NCBI RefSeq assembly: GCF_022376445.1
Contig: NW_025955179.1
Location: 1-63,625 of the forward strand
Direction: 5' to 3'
Length of the DNA: 63,625 nucleotides
DNA from: Fomitopsis serialis
Lineage: Eukaryota > Basidiomycota > Agaricomycetes > Polyporales > Fomitopsidaceae
Shown one piece after another: positions 1 to 12,650 of this stretch. Each line of letters begins with the position of its first letter. Positions within the stretch are counted from its first letter, which is position 1. The notes under the pieces were generated by a model, which ran no database searches, was not told where the DNA came from, and saw only the letters and a list, made by a program, of their open reading frames with translations. Both the position numbers and the translations under genes were made by a program.

Positions 1-727
1 CGCCAACGTCGGCGAATGCGGCTACCTGAGTGATGGTCGCGCCGAGCGTATATTGTCCATACTCGGAGCCACAGTCTGTGCTCGCGCCCAAGGCCTCGCA
101 CAGGCGCACAGCCAGCCCAGGGCCTTCGGCCGGTGCTGACAGAGCGACCATCTTCGCTATCGTTAGAGCGGCTTGACAGCGTGAACATGTGTTGGTTCCA
201 AAGACTGGGTTTGATACAATCGCAAGAATCTGCTGTAGTGCCGCATCCGCAATCTGTGAAGGCGATACTGCCTCAGGGAGCTCATGTGGTTCCCAAGTAT
301 CGTTCTGAGAAGCTGCTATCAGAGAATGGCAGGATGGGTGCCGTGTATCGACCCCGTACCTGTGGAATGGTCTCTGGGTTTGTCAACCAATATGGATAGA
401 CTTCATGCTAGCAGTTGAGATGTGTGAGCGGTAGAGACGTTCCGAGCAGAGCGTGAAGCATACCGTTACTGGATCAGATATGATGGCTGCGGCTGGGCAG
501 TGGTCGCCGTGGGTCATTATAGTATGACCGGTAGAGCGACGTCGGAAAGGCGGCTGGCGCAGTGAAAACAGAAGGACCTAGTGTGTTGTTTTGTGCGCCG
601 CGATGGTAATGCAGATTGTCATACCCGAGCGCATGCCGGACATGGTCTGTGCGAAAACGGATGAGACGAAGAAGAGGAAGACCACTGGCAGACAGACACG
701 GCCTCGGTGAACCGAGTAGGGTCTCAT
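1..727 (-). CDS. Acid sphingomyelinase-like phosphoesterase, 5' part only, cut by the left window edge
   Basis: Read on the minus strand from an ATG at 727, this is the N-terminal part of a paralogue of the SMases at 4719 and 15592. It starts with a signal peptide (VCLPVVFLFFVSSVFA). A 46-base intron (GTATGACA...CACTAG) follows, and then the family motifs AAFPTSLYRSYYNDP, ISDPVT, HEVYPYWLTNPE and a saposin-like segment with NTCSRCQAAL and YGQYTLG. The metallophosphoesterase domain lies outside the window. The exon with DPTATTAQPQP is two bases short of the paralogues. Adding one base at the GGG near 511 and one near 485 (plus-strand numbering) restores the conserved DPTATTA-QPQP-ISDPVT order, so the breaks may be sequencing deletions rather than true frameshifts. 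It is divergent from A and C and in inverted orientation to them. Role by family: secreted hydrolysis of sphingomyelin or related phosphodiesters. Intact gene or pseudogene is undecided. Confidence 0.75.
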
Positions 728-1997
728 GAATATGGTTCGAAGACTCCCTATTTGGAGCGCACCTGGGTACTGGGCACGCGGTAGTAAGCTCGTGGTAAAT
801 ATAATGGTATGTGAAACCGCGGAAATAGCAGATACCGACCTAGGTTGGACACAAATCCGCATTTCAACGTGAGAGGCGAGACTGAATTCCCACCTGCGCT
901 GAGAAAGCCTCTATTTCCAAAATAGATGAGTATTTGGGCGGCCTCAAGATCTCAACCGGTGAGACCTCATACAGAGCTGATTGGTTACTGCAAGTGAGCG
1001 GAAGGTCCATTGCCAGTGCCAACGGCCTCCGACGCAGGCCAGGCATAGAAGGCAGTGTTCCAAGTACTACGACATCTTGACTTGACTTCGACGGCACTGG
1101 CATGCGGCCAAGTACACACGTACTGTTTCTCGAGCCAGTCAGGCACCAGGGACTCGTCGACCATTCCAAGGTCGATCCACACGTGCACGTGTACTTATGG
1201 CGCTGCGCCGTCACTGTTACATTGAGCGCTTACTTGATCCCTCTTCCGAGCACCGGCGGGAAAGTACTAGTACTGGTGCACTTGTCTGTTGTTCCAATCA
1301 CAACTATGCAAGACCCTTGCGGCGAAGATCAGTCACTGGTCCTAGTACGATAAGCACGCACTACCAGACAGGTATTCATATATCATATTCATACGCGATG
1401 CTCGCTCAATCAGTCAATAGGGCCTCAGATCTGGGACGGACTGCATCATGACATCGATACTGGCTGCCCATACGCTGACAGGTATGTCATATGACGATGG
1501 CAGTTCACTGTTCCTCGGCCGCGCTGGCAGATGAGACCTCCGAGTCGTTCGCAATGCCATCGGAAGTCTCCCTCATCGTGACCATCATACTTATCACGTC
1601 GATTCTTCATAGAGATCGCGCGGAATTAGTAATGAGCAAGTTCGTCTACTTGCTCGTCATCAGATAGTTCGCATTCACTGACAACTTGAGATTATGATAG
1701 TATTGCTGCTGGCATGTATCCTGTGCATCATTCAGTGTTCATCGTGCGCCGGTGACTGTTCCAAAAATCCGTGGACGGGCTATTGCGGTTCAATGTATGA
1801 TGCACTACCACACCAGCAGCCTTACTATTCGCAAACGCTATCAGGGTTTCCAAAACTGCAACCCTAGATCGTGTCAACTGACCATATATAATGGTGGCTT
1901 TACTACAGGTCTCCGAGACGGAGGACCTGCAACACCCACTTGAGGGCCCTCGCAAGACGTATTCACTGAGCTGCTTTGTCAACCAGAACTGTGGACA
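728..1997. other. Intergenic, between divergent SMase and DUF6533 genes
   Basis: No coding region is recognised on either strand. The open frames here (longest about 116 codons on the minus strand) have no motif, no intron signals in phase and no similarity to neighbouring paralogues. The stretch must contain the promoters of both flanking divergent genes, but I see no convincing TATA box. Confidence 0.5.
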
Positions 1998-3840
1998 ATG
2001 TCCGAAGCCGCACACCTATACAAGGTAATTGAAGGGTATGTCTTTGATAGTATGCTCGTCGTACGAAGAGTAACCGCGTGTATTCCAGGTTCTTGGAAAT
2101 CTATGTACACTTCGAAAATGACATGTTTTGCTCTGCGTCGGGTAAGCAACTCAGCCATATGTGTGTTCCTTGTATGACTGTTATTCACGCTGGCACTGTC
2201 TCTAGTTCTAGCCTGCTATGACCATCTCTTGACGTTTGATCGCGAAGTGCGGTTCATGTGGACGACAGAGCAGTCACGGGGGACTATCCTGTACTACAGC
2301 TTGCGATATCCCATCCTGATCAACGTCATTCTCGAATTTCTCTCTCGTATTGCATGGCCTACCTGGCAATCTAACTGGGTCGGTATCTATTAATCTGTTT
2401 CTACATACCATTCTAGATGGCTAACGATCTGTTCGCAGAGGTGAGCGACCCGCAATTCAAAGTTGAACCACTGAGGTATAATGCCATGCACCTAGCTGCG
2501 GGATCATTCAACACACGCAGATGGGTCTAGACATGATAATCTTGGTCAGCGCCGCAGGTGAGCTCGTCCAGGATTTCAGTCCGCTCTCTGATGACGTTTG
2601 CTCACATTATGGCTACTACACATCAACAGTTTTCGGGGCCTGGCGCATTTTTGCCATTTACAGACGGAATTGGCTGCTCTTTGCCTTGGTGCTGCTCTCG
2701 GGACTAGTCAATCCAGCAATATCAATTGTAAGTGTGTACATCAATAGAGCGGCTTGATCTTCTTACGACACGTTGCAGTATATCTTTGTCAGGTCTCGGC
2801 CTATCATGAATAGTGTATCCGTGTATGCAACGGAGATACCGTCTTTGAGAACTTACGTGAATTATCAAGTTTGCTCACTAAAGGTCAAAGGGGACTTGGA
2901 TAGCTATGAAAAGTGAGCAGGTTCAATTTAACGACAGCATATGACTGCGATGGCTTGCTATGTTCCTAAACAATCCGCTTGCAGTTGTGCGTTATCTTAC
3001 ATTCTACAAACCCGAGGCTGCCCCACACGACTTTGTTTTAGGGATGATGGGAGCGAGAGCGGCTTCTCTTGTATCGGATGGCCTGGTCTTGGCTTTGACT
3101 GCCATGAAAACATTCGATGGGATGCGTGGTGTCCATATTGAGACACATAAAGGACCAATGATCAAGCAGATTCTTCTGCAAGACAGTGAGCACAGTCTTG
3201 CATCTCCGACCGCCTTTTACTGATACAGAGCTTAGCCGCAATATGTTTCGGGTGAGTGTTACTAGTGAACATGCATGAGAGCCTATTCTAGCAATAACCT
3301 TGGATATTTGCCAGACTGCTTTGTGTCGTCAATGTAGTTGGCATCGCGACGGGGCATCTTGACGAGGTATGTAGAGTCTTAATATGCTGAGATGATGTAG
3401 CTTATGCAAACATAATGTTCTCACAAGTTCATCAAGGTATTGCAAGTTTGGACAGCAACGTAAGTCATCCCCGGTGTAATCATCGACATTCATGTGCATA
3501 TATATGCATTACCCGCTTCCACAGGCTGACCTCGGTGCTTCTATCGCGCCTGGCTCTGGACCTACGAGAGGCCTCTGCCGCGCAATCGGGCGACTCTACC
3601 GGTTTCTTCTGCCGCACGTTACGGGACATCAGCTATGCGATCCCGGATGATCATGGATCCGAGCCTGAGTCTGCTGACCACCCATGGTCTGTAGAGCTCA
3701 GCCAAATAGGGGGAGCATCCAGCACTGGTGTTAAGATAAACCACTCACGCCACTGGGTTGCAAGCGGCGCGCAACGATGTTGTGGTTCTGAATGTAGTCT
3801 TACGTCTCGAACAAGGGTCCATTCACGGATTTGTATTTAA
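1998..3840 (+). CDS. DUF6533 multi-pass membrane protein, copy 1
   Basis: Multi-exon gene starting with MSEAAHLYKVIEG, the same position and exon layout as copies 2 and 3. The second and third exons give FLEIYVHFENDMFCSAS and ACYDHLLTFDREVRFMW; the latter is the DUF6533 hallmark (YDxLLTxDxEVxxxW, then a hydrophobic RY segment, ILYYSLRYPILINV). Further hydrophobic segments follow: LDMIILVSAAG, LLFALVLLSGLVNPAISI, MMGARAASLVSDGLVLALT and LLCVVNVVGIATG. The end has the typical LLSRLALDLRE and a polar tail. About six or seven membrane segments are expected. DUF6533 proteins are a large fungal family of unknown function and some resemble seven-helix receptors. No frame break is obvious. It is the most divergent of the three copies here, and the only one preceded by an SMase on the opposite strand. 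Exon limits are approximate. Confidence 0.75.
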
Positions 3841-4718
3841 TCTGATAAAGCGACGTCGCGGTTGAGGCTGTAAGTGTCTAGGACGTGATTTTGAGACTCG
3901 GCTTGTGTGGTCACAGAGTCGGTAGCACCCATGTGCCATTTGCGACACGACATGGAGGACCTGTACAAGGCATCTAGAGCGAAGTTCGCGCCACCGAGTC
4001 GCCGCATGGGGGTCTCCGGTTGCACCGGCCCGCACCAATACGACCGATGAATCTCAGCGCTCGACGTCCAACAACTGCAGGGCCGACCTCACTGGCAAGC
4101 ACCTTAAATGTGCACAAGGCTTTATCTATGTCATGGCTGCGGACAGCTTTGCGAGACGTCGGACGTCAACCTCACTTTGTTCTGTGAGAAGATGCTCAAA
4201 AATCGAACATGAAGTCGTCAGGCATGTCACGGAGCGTTGTAGCAGCCTTGCGGACGCCGTACTCGCATCAGGCGGAGAGCATTACCAAACGGCGTACGTT
4301 TGTTACATCTAAAGTGCTCGAGTGCTGTTATCTTACCCTCCATATGATAGCGTCGCACGGAGCTCGACCCTGAGGCCTCAGGCCTCAGGCGTGCCGCGTG
4401 AGTAAACGTACTACTATTACAACCGTGGAGACGTCCTTCAGCTAATCCGAAGAACAGCTACATCGTGCATTGTATGTGGACCTAGGTCGGTAATCAGGTC
4501 ATGCATCGAAGGCTCTGATGTTCGCGGCACATGGCCTAGGGAGCATGTTGCTGCCGTCAATCCGTTAACCACTACTCACCGACTATTCACGAACGTGTCA
4601 TTCCTCAGATGAAGAAGTAGCTACTCGCAATGCTATATTTAAGCTGGCGACAGGTCTCCGAACAGCTAGGCAAAGCCAGCGTCCATAGCATCTGGCGCGG
4701 TTTGCTTTCACGCACGCA
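3841..4718. other. Intergenic region upstream of SMase A
   Basis: No gene is recognised. It holds the 3' flank of DUF6533 copy 1 and the promoter of SMase A. A short direct repeat of AGGCCTC occurs near 4371-4389. It does not resemble the duplicated spacers at 9957 and 14347. Confidence 0.5.
4634..4642 (+). promoter_or_regulatory. TATA box of SMase A
   Basis: TATATTTAA lies 85 bases before the ATG at 4719. The SMase C gene has a TATATAG at the same 85-base distance, which supports both start codons. Confidence 0.5.
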
Positions 4719-7700
4719 ATGGCCCCGTGGCTTTCGACTTCTTCTGCAACTGCCATCACGCTGGTAGGCATCACTTTCCTTGCTCAGTCCATCACAGCGA
4801 CTGTGCCAGGTGCTACAGCATACACTGCTTCTGGTGCTTTCCCCACGTCTCTCTATGAATCCTATTACAACGACCCGACCGCGACATCGGTGGAGCCACA
4901 GCCAGTGATCTCGGACCCTGTCACGGTACGTGGTTCCACCCAACGGGAAAATACTAGTCATCGAGTGACCCTTTGTTATCAGCATGAGACGTATCCATAT
5001 TGGTTGACGAACCCGGAAACCGTGCCAGGAGTATGACTATCTCGGAACTCGCACATTGTCCACTAACTGTTTTCCTAGAATGACACTTGGGAAGCCCACC
5101 CACTGCCAGCGCCCGCGCCTCTTGACCAGCTCGTCGACATCGCGTATGATCAAATTCTATCCATAGTCAAGAATCCTGCGTTTGGCAACGACACATGCAC
5201 TCGTTGCTTAGCTGCCCTCGAAATCGCCAAGTTCATCGCGCTCACAGTCCCAGAACGAGGCTCGGTTCTAGCAGTGCGCGTGTGCGAATACTTCAACTTC
5301 GCCAGCAGCGGCGATTGCGGCGGATACTATGGTCAGTATAGCCTGGGTCCTGATCTCATGCAAACTCTCGCCTTGGCAGACGTTGGCGGTTATGATGGGC
5401 TGGTAAGATTGGATTCTCTCGCTCTCTACACAAGCCAAATGACATGTTCGACCAGGCGGCGTGCGCGTACCTCACTGGGACTTGTCCTTATCCAGCAGCT
5501 AGCCCTCTGAACTTGACGAATTGGTTCGCAAAGCCAAAGCCCAACCCTTTGCCGCCTCCTAAGCAAGCGACTGGAGAAAGGATGAAAGTGCTGCACTTGT
5601 CTGATTTACATATCGACCCGAGTAAGTCAACGGCGCGGCTGATCCTGCATTCCACTGACACGTATTGTACAGGGTACATGATCGGGGCGGAGGCGAACTG
5701 CACGTACGGTTACTGCTGTCGGGCAAACAGTGTTCTCGACTCGAACTGGACCAGCCGTTCTGCTCCTCGATATGGATCTTTCCTATGGTGCTCCATCGTT
5801 GCATTTGCGGCTCCCGATGATTACTGACGTCCGCCTAGTGACTCGCCCTACCCGCTCGTCACGGCTACGTTCCAGGCGATTCCCGTCCTAGCAGGCATAG
5901 AGGACTCTTCGTTCAATTTCTCGATATACACGGGTGATCTCATCTCACACGACCTCCTTAATGAATTATCGAGGTATGCGATCGCACTCGTGTAGTGTTC
6001 GCTGTGGCCGTGCTAATCAGGTCATGCGCCAGGGAGTATACAGTATATACCGAGGTAAGAAACGGAGACGGAAGAATTACGGAGACTCACCACCTTCCAT
6101 ATAGACCGTTCTCTATGATTTGATGAAGCGTATGATCAACACGGGACCCGTCTATGCAGTACCGGGCAACCACGACACTTATCAGTCGTACGTCTATGTC
6201 CGAGCGCTGTATGTATGCACTGCTCAACGTACCTAGAGGTCAGAACTCCCCGTATAACATCGGAAATGGCCATGCAGACCAGTTCGACTGGTGCGTCTAG
6301 AGGGTTCACCACGATTTTTGACTGAAGGCTTGTCAGGGACTACGAACATCTTGCCGCTCTGTGGGAGCTCGAGGGATGGATCTCCCCCGAGGCTGCGCAG
6401 CAAGCGCGGAAGAACTACGCGGCGTATTCCGTGCAACGCCAAGACGGGCTGAGAATTGTCACGCTCAACACTGATTTTTGTATGTTGTATTAGTTGATGC
6501 CCCCGTGTCGTTACTCATGTGCGACAATTGCATTCTCTAGGGTTCCAGTACGTCTTCATACTTGTCGGCACAACAGCTATGAGATCCACAATTCTGCCGT
6601 AGACCGAACGTCTTCAATTATTTCAATCTCTCGTCGTCGGACAACTCTGGCATGCTGCGTTGGCTGACCGACGAGTTGCAAGACGCCGAAGACGCCGAAG
6701 AACGAGGTGCGACCTGTTTCAAACTCCGTGCAGTGCTACTTCAACGACACTTACCTATTGTAGTCTGGATCCTGGGACATGTCCCTAGCGGTTGGGACGA
6801 CACCGATCCAATTGCAAACCCTACAAACTTATGTACGTCTACTACGCTTCTCTTTAACTATTCCTTGCTCATCCTGTGTAGTCTACCAGATGTAAGCAGC
6901 GAGGACGAAACATCGACAGTGTGCCTTATGTCTCGACAGCGTCGATCGATACTCCCCACATGTCATCGCCGGTTAGTACTGCACGAAGTATGCTTTGAAT
7001 TGAGATCTGATCTGTCGCCAGGCATCTTCTTCGGACATACCCACATGGACATGTTGACGGTAAACTAGCTTGTGTACTCGCTATCGTCGCTGGTCTCATC
7101 ATGGCGTAGGTGTATTACACCAATAATGGGACCGTCATGAGCGCCGAAACCGCTCAGACTGTCGCATGGGTGAGTTGGCACGTTTCTTGCGCTTCCTCTC
7201 TAACAACACGCGGCTTGCGTAGATTGGCCCATCGGTCGTCCCAGTCACGAACTACAATGTCGGTTTCCGGGTTTATGAAGTCGACTCCGGGGTAGGTCTC
7301 TCCCGAGTCATACCTATAGTAGTTTCTCATCTTCGAATTTCAGACATTTGAAGTCCTTGATTCGTATACGTACGTAGATTGCATGTATGCATAAGTGCCC
7401 TCCTTCCGCTGACCCGTGCCCCATTGCTAGCTATTTTTCCGATGTCAACACCTTCCCCGACCTGGATGGACAGACCGAATTCGGCCCCGCATTCGAATTG
7501 GAGTACAGTGCCCGCGACGCATATGGTGCAACGATAGAATGGGGTGTCAACGACCCTTTGAACGCTACATGGTGGCATTTAGTGACAGAAGGTACATACG
7601 CCGTCATTCTCTCGCCCTTGTCTCGTATCAATGACTATTCTTTGCACGCAGCAATGGAGGCGAACTCGACTCTCGTTCAGGTCAGTTTCCCTGAATTAGC

Positions 7701-7860
7701 ATGTTTCTATCATTGACTGACTTTGAACGCGTAGATGTTCAGCAACTACCAGTACAAGAGTTCCATTCGCTACCCTCTGTGCACTGGGAAATGCATTCCC
7801 AACAAGATCTGCTCCATACGGAGCGGCAGCGCCAGTCTGTATCTCCAGAACTGTGTATAA
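4719..7860 (+). CDS. Acid sphingomyelinase-like phosphoesterase (SMase A), apparently intact
   Basis: Predicted secreted enzyme that cleaves sphingomyelin or related phosphodiesters in the acid sphingomyelinase family. About 15-18 short exons. The N-terminus MAPWLSTSSATAITLVG is a signal peptide and is followed by the family block AFPTSLYESYYNDPTATS. A saposin-B-like region carries paired cysteines (NDTCTRCLAALEIAKF ... SGDCGGYYGQYSLG ... ACAYLTGTC). The calcineurin-like metallophosphoesterase core shows all expected metal sites in order: SDLHIDP, IYTGDLISHD, PGNHDTY, GHVPSGWD and FGHTHMD. The C-terminal domain ends with CTGKCIPNKICSIRSGSASL and NCV-stop. Splice phases I followed (DP|RYMIG, LC|DSPYPL, DF|WFQ|PNVFNYFN) keep the frame open, with no stop found. 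A DUF6533 gene begins 238 bases downstream. Substrate is inferred from family only. Confidence 0.88.
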
Positions 7861-8098
7861 GATGCACAGCACTTAACAGTTCGGCGAACACATTATCCCA
7901 ATGAGTGTCTTGAAGCTGTACAGATATCTTGATTGCTATGCCACACCGGTGCCACCGGGGACATCCAACAGACCCACGGCTCATCATCGTTCGAGCCACT
8001 GTTCGCACGGATTTCGATATAAGATAAAACGCGGTATCTTCAAGGCCATTGAACGGCCCAGAGTCCATTGCATGTCCAGACACCAGCGCACTCACACT

Positions 8099-9814
8099 AT
8101 GCCATATTCTAGTATTGCCGAGCTCAAGAGGGGCTATGTTGAAGTCAAACCACATCTTGCAAAGTCGTCTGTACACTCTGTCTTAGCTTCTCTCATTATC
8201 GACTGACAGCTCACTAGCTTTGTGGGAATTTATCTCGATCTTGAGAACTATCTGTATTTCTCCGCCGCAGGTATGTATACATAGTTGCCGCCATGTACAG
8301 TTGACCGAACTCCTTGATAGCACTAGTCGTGTATGATTTCTTCTTGACCCTTGATCGTGAAGTTTGGTCCGTCTGGAGAGCGAAGCAGTCAGTTTCATCG
8401 CTGTTGTTCTACGGCTTCCGATATGCGGCCCTACTCAACATCATCCCCACGCTGCTCATTCGTACATCGTTGCCCGGGTTGCAATCCAATTGGGTATGTA
8501 ACATCCAGTAACTCAGATCTTCGCTTCACGTGGCTAACAGATTGGATAGAGGCGAGCTTGTTTATCTGTTGCCCACAGCATGGATCGGGGGACTGATACG
8601 CATTGTAGCTGCGCTATCATTCTGCACGTCCAGATGGCATTGGACATCATCATCCTCGTGTGCTCCACCGGTAAGGACTCGTGGATCAAACAGCTTCTTG
8701 GGGTACGCGCTGACGAGGGGAACTATTCAGTCTTCGCTGCGCTTCGCGTCTACGCCATGTTCAACCGTAGTCGATTGCTGTTCTGTCTCGCGTTGATAAC
8801 TGGCTTGCTGAATCCCGCCATCTCGATCGTGAGTATGCCCTTTCAATACTGCTGTCACGTGAACCGGAGATGCTAATTCACATTGTGCGACAATTGGCAA
8901 GTACATCTTCAGGAGGTCGCTTCCAACGTTGGACGCCTATCTAAACCATGAAGGTTGTATGTTGACCATCATAGGTGACAAGACATCATATGAAAAGTAA
9001 GCACATTATTGCCTTGTTTGTTCAGCACTATAAGCTCATCTTGAAGTCGAATCACGCAGCTGTAAGTGCCATGGCATACATATAGATGGTTCATTCTTGA
9101 AGTAAAATCGAATCGGGTACCTCTAATGATCGCAGGGATGATTGGTGCAAGGGCAGCCTCGGTCGCTTCCGATGGCATTGTGTTAGCTTTGACTGTCGCC
9201 AAGACTCGGACACTGAATAGAGCACGCCGGCACCAAAGTGAGGACGGCCTGGTGCCGACATTGAGCGGGATACTCTTTCGAGATAGTGCGTAGTAAACTC
9301 CACATTTACCCTTCCCTACCCTGCTTACTCTCGATCACCAGCGGTGTCATGTTTCTCGTGCGTCAAGCTCATGACCCCCTTTCACTGGGCGACACAGCGC
9401 TGAGCCTAGGATACAGGTTATTGTGTGCCATCAACGTGATTGGAATGGCCACGGGCCGCCTGACACAAGTGAGAGCTACCTCATCATGCACAGGCCCAGT
9501 GACGCTCTGAACTTACTATACACAGTTCATTGAAATCTGGCAGATATGGACCGCTACGTATGTCGCCCTCGCTATCCCTCTTCGGCCGCGCGATTCAGCT
9601 TATCACATTTGACTCTTACAGTTTTACATCTGTTCTGCTGTCGCGTCTCTTCTTGGACCTTCGCGAGGTATCAGGGACAGATAACAGCGGGAAGTCTGAG
9701 TTTCTCTCTCGCACTCTCCCGAGTTATGGCCCGGAATCGTCGGATGCGGCAACACAGTTCACAGAGGTCGAGGCACTGGAGATGTACCCACCCACAAGTA
9801 CCCTCAGTCCGTAG
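8099..9814 (+). CDS. DUF6533 multi-pass membrane protein, copy 2
   Basis: Starts MPYSSIAELKRGYVEV. An intron ends just before FVGIYLDLENYLYFSAA, and the DUF6533 signature VVYDFFLTLDREVWSVW follows, then FRYAALLNIIPTLLI. Other segments are MALDIIILVCSTGKDSW, LRVYAMFNRSRLLFCLAL, LNPAISI, GMIGARAASVASDGIVLA, INVIGMATGRLTQFIEIW and FTSVLLSRLFLDLREVSG. It ends in a polar tail with EALEMYPPTSTLSP-stop. The membrane topology is that of the family (about seven helices); function unknown. The exon after the SNW junction is uncertain because two frames are open across 8540-8680; I favour the one giving MALDIIILV because copy 1 has LDMIILV there. Nearly the same gene recurs at 12651 as part of the segmental duplication. 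Confidence 0.75.
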
Positions 9815-9956
9815 CGCAGTTGAGGCGCGGACTTCTGTTCAATTGACATATAAGCGCATACGCTGTGTCTTGGGATCAAGCTCCGATGATTACCTCCAAA
9901 CGTACCGACCACCGTGGGCTCGTCAACGAGATGCCCGAGCTCCGGAAGGCCTGCCT

Positions 9957-10426
9957 GAGATGAATTTCATTGATGCTAAATCGTGACGCAGTACATAAGG
10001 AAACCATCGGATGTCTAGGCCTACTTATTTGCCGCAGTCAGACCGCGCAGAGACTTCGACGTACGGGCCAGCGGTAAGCCGAAGTCGCGTCGGAGACGCG
10101 TCCCGCGGGACGACTCGGACGCGTCTGTGGCGGTGGCGAGGCACCATGAGACCAATCAGAGCGTGAGACGAGTGTTAAGTTCTTTTTGGGGCGACTTTCG
10201 CAGTGTCGTGAACGCACTCGCCGCCGCTCGGAGGACCACAGCCTTCTCTGCGTCCATCGCACCACGAATGTCATCTTTCTCGGCGACTCGTACATGCCCA
10301 GCAGGCTTCCACACAGAGACCGAGATACGCGAAGGATTCAGCCGAAGTTGCATGCTTAAGCCACAGTAGTAGCTATGCACCGAGAAGAACCTCTCATCTT
10401 TAGTCGCCTGACCAGCCGTGTAAAGC
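9957..10426. repeat. Duplicated spacer, copy 1 (upstream of SMase B)
   Basis: Matches 14347-14945 over most of its length, beginning with GAGATGAATTTCATTGATGC and including AAGGAAACCATCGGATGTC, GTCGGAGACGCGTCCCGCGGG and CCGCTCGGAGGACCACAGCC. In this copy the sequence passes directly into the third-exon acceptor of SMase B (TAACTCCCTCGCAG). The promoter, signal-peptide exon and second exon present before SMase C have therefore been deleted. The palindromic stretch GACGCGTCCCGCGGGACG is present in both copies. No gene of its own is recognised. Confidence 0.75.
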
Positions 10427-12407
10427 TAACTCCCTCGCAGAACGACACTGAGGAGATTCACCCTCTACCGCCTCCGGCGAACTCTTCGGTGTGGCTGTCG
10501 CGCAGGCCGTCTCGATAGCGAAAACCCCCATCGCAGCTTCGCAGCTGACTACTGCGCAGCTTGTCAAGCCGCGCTCGAGGTCGCCAAGTTCCTGGTGATG
10601 GCGCAACCCCAGCAGGGCCCAAACCCGGCCATGCGTCTGCGCGAGTACTTTAACTACAGCACGACCCTCGATTGCGAGACGACGTATGGGATATACACGC
10701 TTGGCTCGGTCATGACGCAGACGATCGCGGCCGCAGACGTTGGAGGCTACGTACGACGGGCAGGTGAGAAGTACGGTTTGATGCTGGTGAATGTTGTATG
10801 GCTTATGGCGCACATCAGACGATATGCAACCAATTCCTTAGTCTGTGTCCGAGACCGCCCACGAGCCCGCTGGACCTAGATAGCTAGTTCGCGAAGCCGA
10901 AACCTAACTCGCTCCCTCCGCCCAAGCAACCCACGAGGGAGCGCCTGAAAATCTTGCACCTTGGACATCGATCCGTAAGTTGCCATGTTGATGAGTGTCT
11001 CCCGGATTGTACCGAGCCTGTATGCGGCAGGTTACGCTATCGGAGCGGAGGTGAACTGCAGCCAGTACTTGTGTTACCGCGTGAACGGCTACAACGAGAA
11101 CAGTCTCAACCAGACAGTGCAACCTGTTCCTCGGTTTGATGCCTTCAATTGGTACGTATGTTACTGGCACCAGGCATCGTCGTAGTCTCATCGTACCTGC
11201 TACGCATCTAGTGATTCCCCCTATCCCTTGATTGTCGCAGCGTTGCAAGCGGTGCCGGCCCTCACAGGCACGGAAGAGACGGGCTTCGACTTCACAATCT
11301 ATACTGGCGACCTGATCCCCCACGACCCCGCCAACGAGCTGTCAAGGTAAGGATGTGTCTACTCGACCCATCGGTCATCTCACCACAACCTCGTTGCGCA
11401 GGGCTTTCACGGTCTACTCCGGGGTGCGTATAAATTAGTGTGTAGTCTCGTGCAGTTCCGACTTCCTGCCCAGAGTCCGTCTTGTATGATCTTGACAAGC
11501 GCCTCGTCAACACTGGGCCAGTGTACGCTGTGCAGGGTAATCACGAGGGACGATACCAATCCGATTGCAAACCCTACAAACTTATGTTCGTCCGTCATGC
11601 TTTATTTCGGTTGCATCATATTCATGCTTGCGCAGTCTACCAGATGTACGTCACGAAGTCGAATCATTGATCGAATGGCTCATGCCTTATTAGTGTCGAT
11701 CGATACTACTCTCCTCATGTCATCCTGGGTAAGTGCTGTACACATGGCCGAATGAGTTAGCAACTTCATTCGTCATCAGGCATCTTCTTCGGACACACGC
11801 ACACGGATATGTTGACGGCGACTCTATTTGAGTGTTCGTTGTCGATACTCGTCTCATCGCTGCGTAGGTGTATTATGCCAACAATGCCACCTTGATGAGC
11901 GCCGAAACCGCTCAGACTGTCGTGTGGGTGAGTCGGCACATTTCTTGTAGTCTCTGCACTTCACAAACAGCTTTCAGATCGGCCTGTCTGTTGTCCCAGT
12001 AGCGAACTACAACGTCGGCTTCCGAGTTTATGAGGTCGACTCCAGGGTGGGTCGCCCTCGGCGACGCATATGGCGCAATGATAGAATGGGGTGTCGACGA
12101 CCCTCTGAACGCTACATGGTGGCATCTAGTGACAGATGGTACATACACCATCATCCTCTCACCCTTGTCTCGTGTCAATGACTATTCTTTGCACGCAGCA
12201 ATGGAGGCGAACTCGACTCTCGTTCAGGTCAGTTGCCCTCAGTTAGCATACTTCTATCACTGACTGACTTCGAACGTGTAGATGTTCAACAACTACCAGT
12301 ACAAGAGGTCCATTCGCTACCCTCTGTGCACTGGGAACTGCATTCCCAACAAGATCTGCTCCATACGGAGCGGCAGCGCCAGTCTGTATCTTCAGAACTG
12401 TGTATAA
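10427..12407 (+). pseudogene. Chimeric, inactivated sphingomyelinase-like gene (SMase B)
   Basis: Relative to SMase A and C this copy is clearly dead. It lacks a promoter and the first two exons. It has a 10-base deletion after NSSV (about 10,487) that shifts the frame, and the tryptophan of DSWFAKPKP is TAG at 10,885-10,887. A large deletion fuses the GNHD exon to the DTDPIANPTNL exon, removing all exons between and changing GNHD to GNHE. A further deletion near 12,048 joins VDS to DAYGAMIEWG. The 5' half is C-like (PPPANSSV, YSTTLDCETTYGIYTLG, NENSLNQTVQP). The 3' half is A-like (DPIANPTNL, EWGVDDPLNATWW, ends IRSGSASLYLQNCV). It is followed by a DUF6533 gene at the same distance as SMase A. 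Confidence 0.88.
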
Positions 12408-12650
12408 GGTTCAAGGGCATGACTGTTCGGCAACATGTTATCCAAATGGGTGTCTTGAAGCTGTACAGATATCTTGAATGCCATGCCACGCCCGCGCTGC
12501 CGGGGACATTTTGAACAGAAACACGATGCATCATTGTTCGAGCTACTATTCGCACGGATCTCCGTATAAGATAACCCGCGCTATCTTCGAGGCCATTCGA
12601 CGACCCAGAGTCTACTGCATGTCCACGCACTGGCACCAGCCACCCACACT

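Noticed and set aside
864..1214. 116-codon minus-strand frame upstream of the left SMase
   Set aside because: Not similar to any paralogous region and without motif or splice partner; likely chance.
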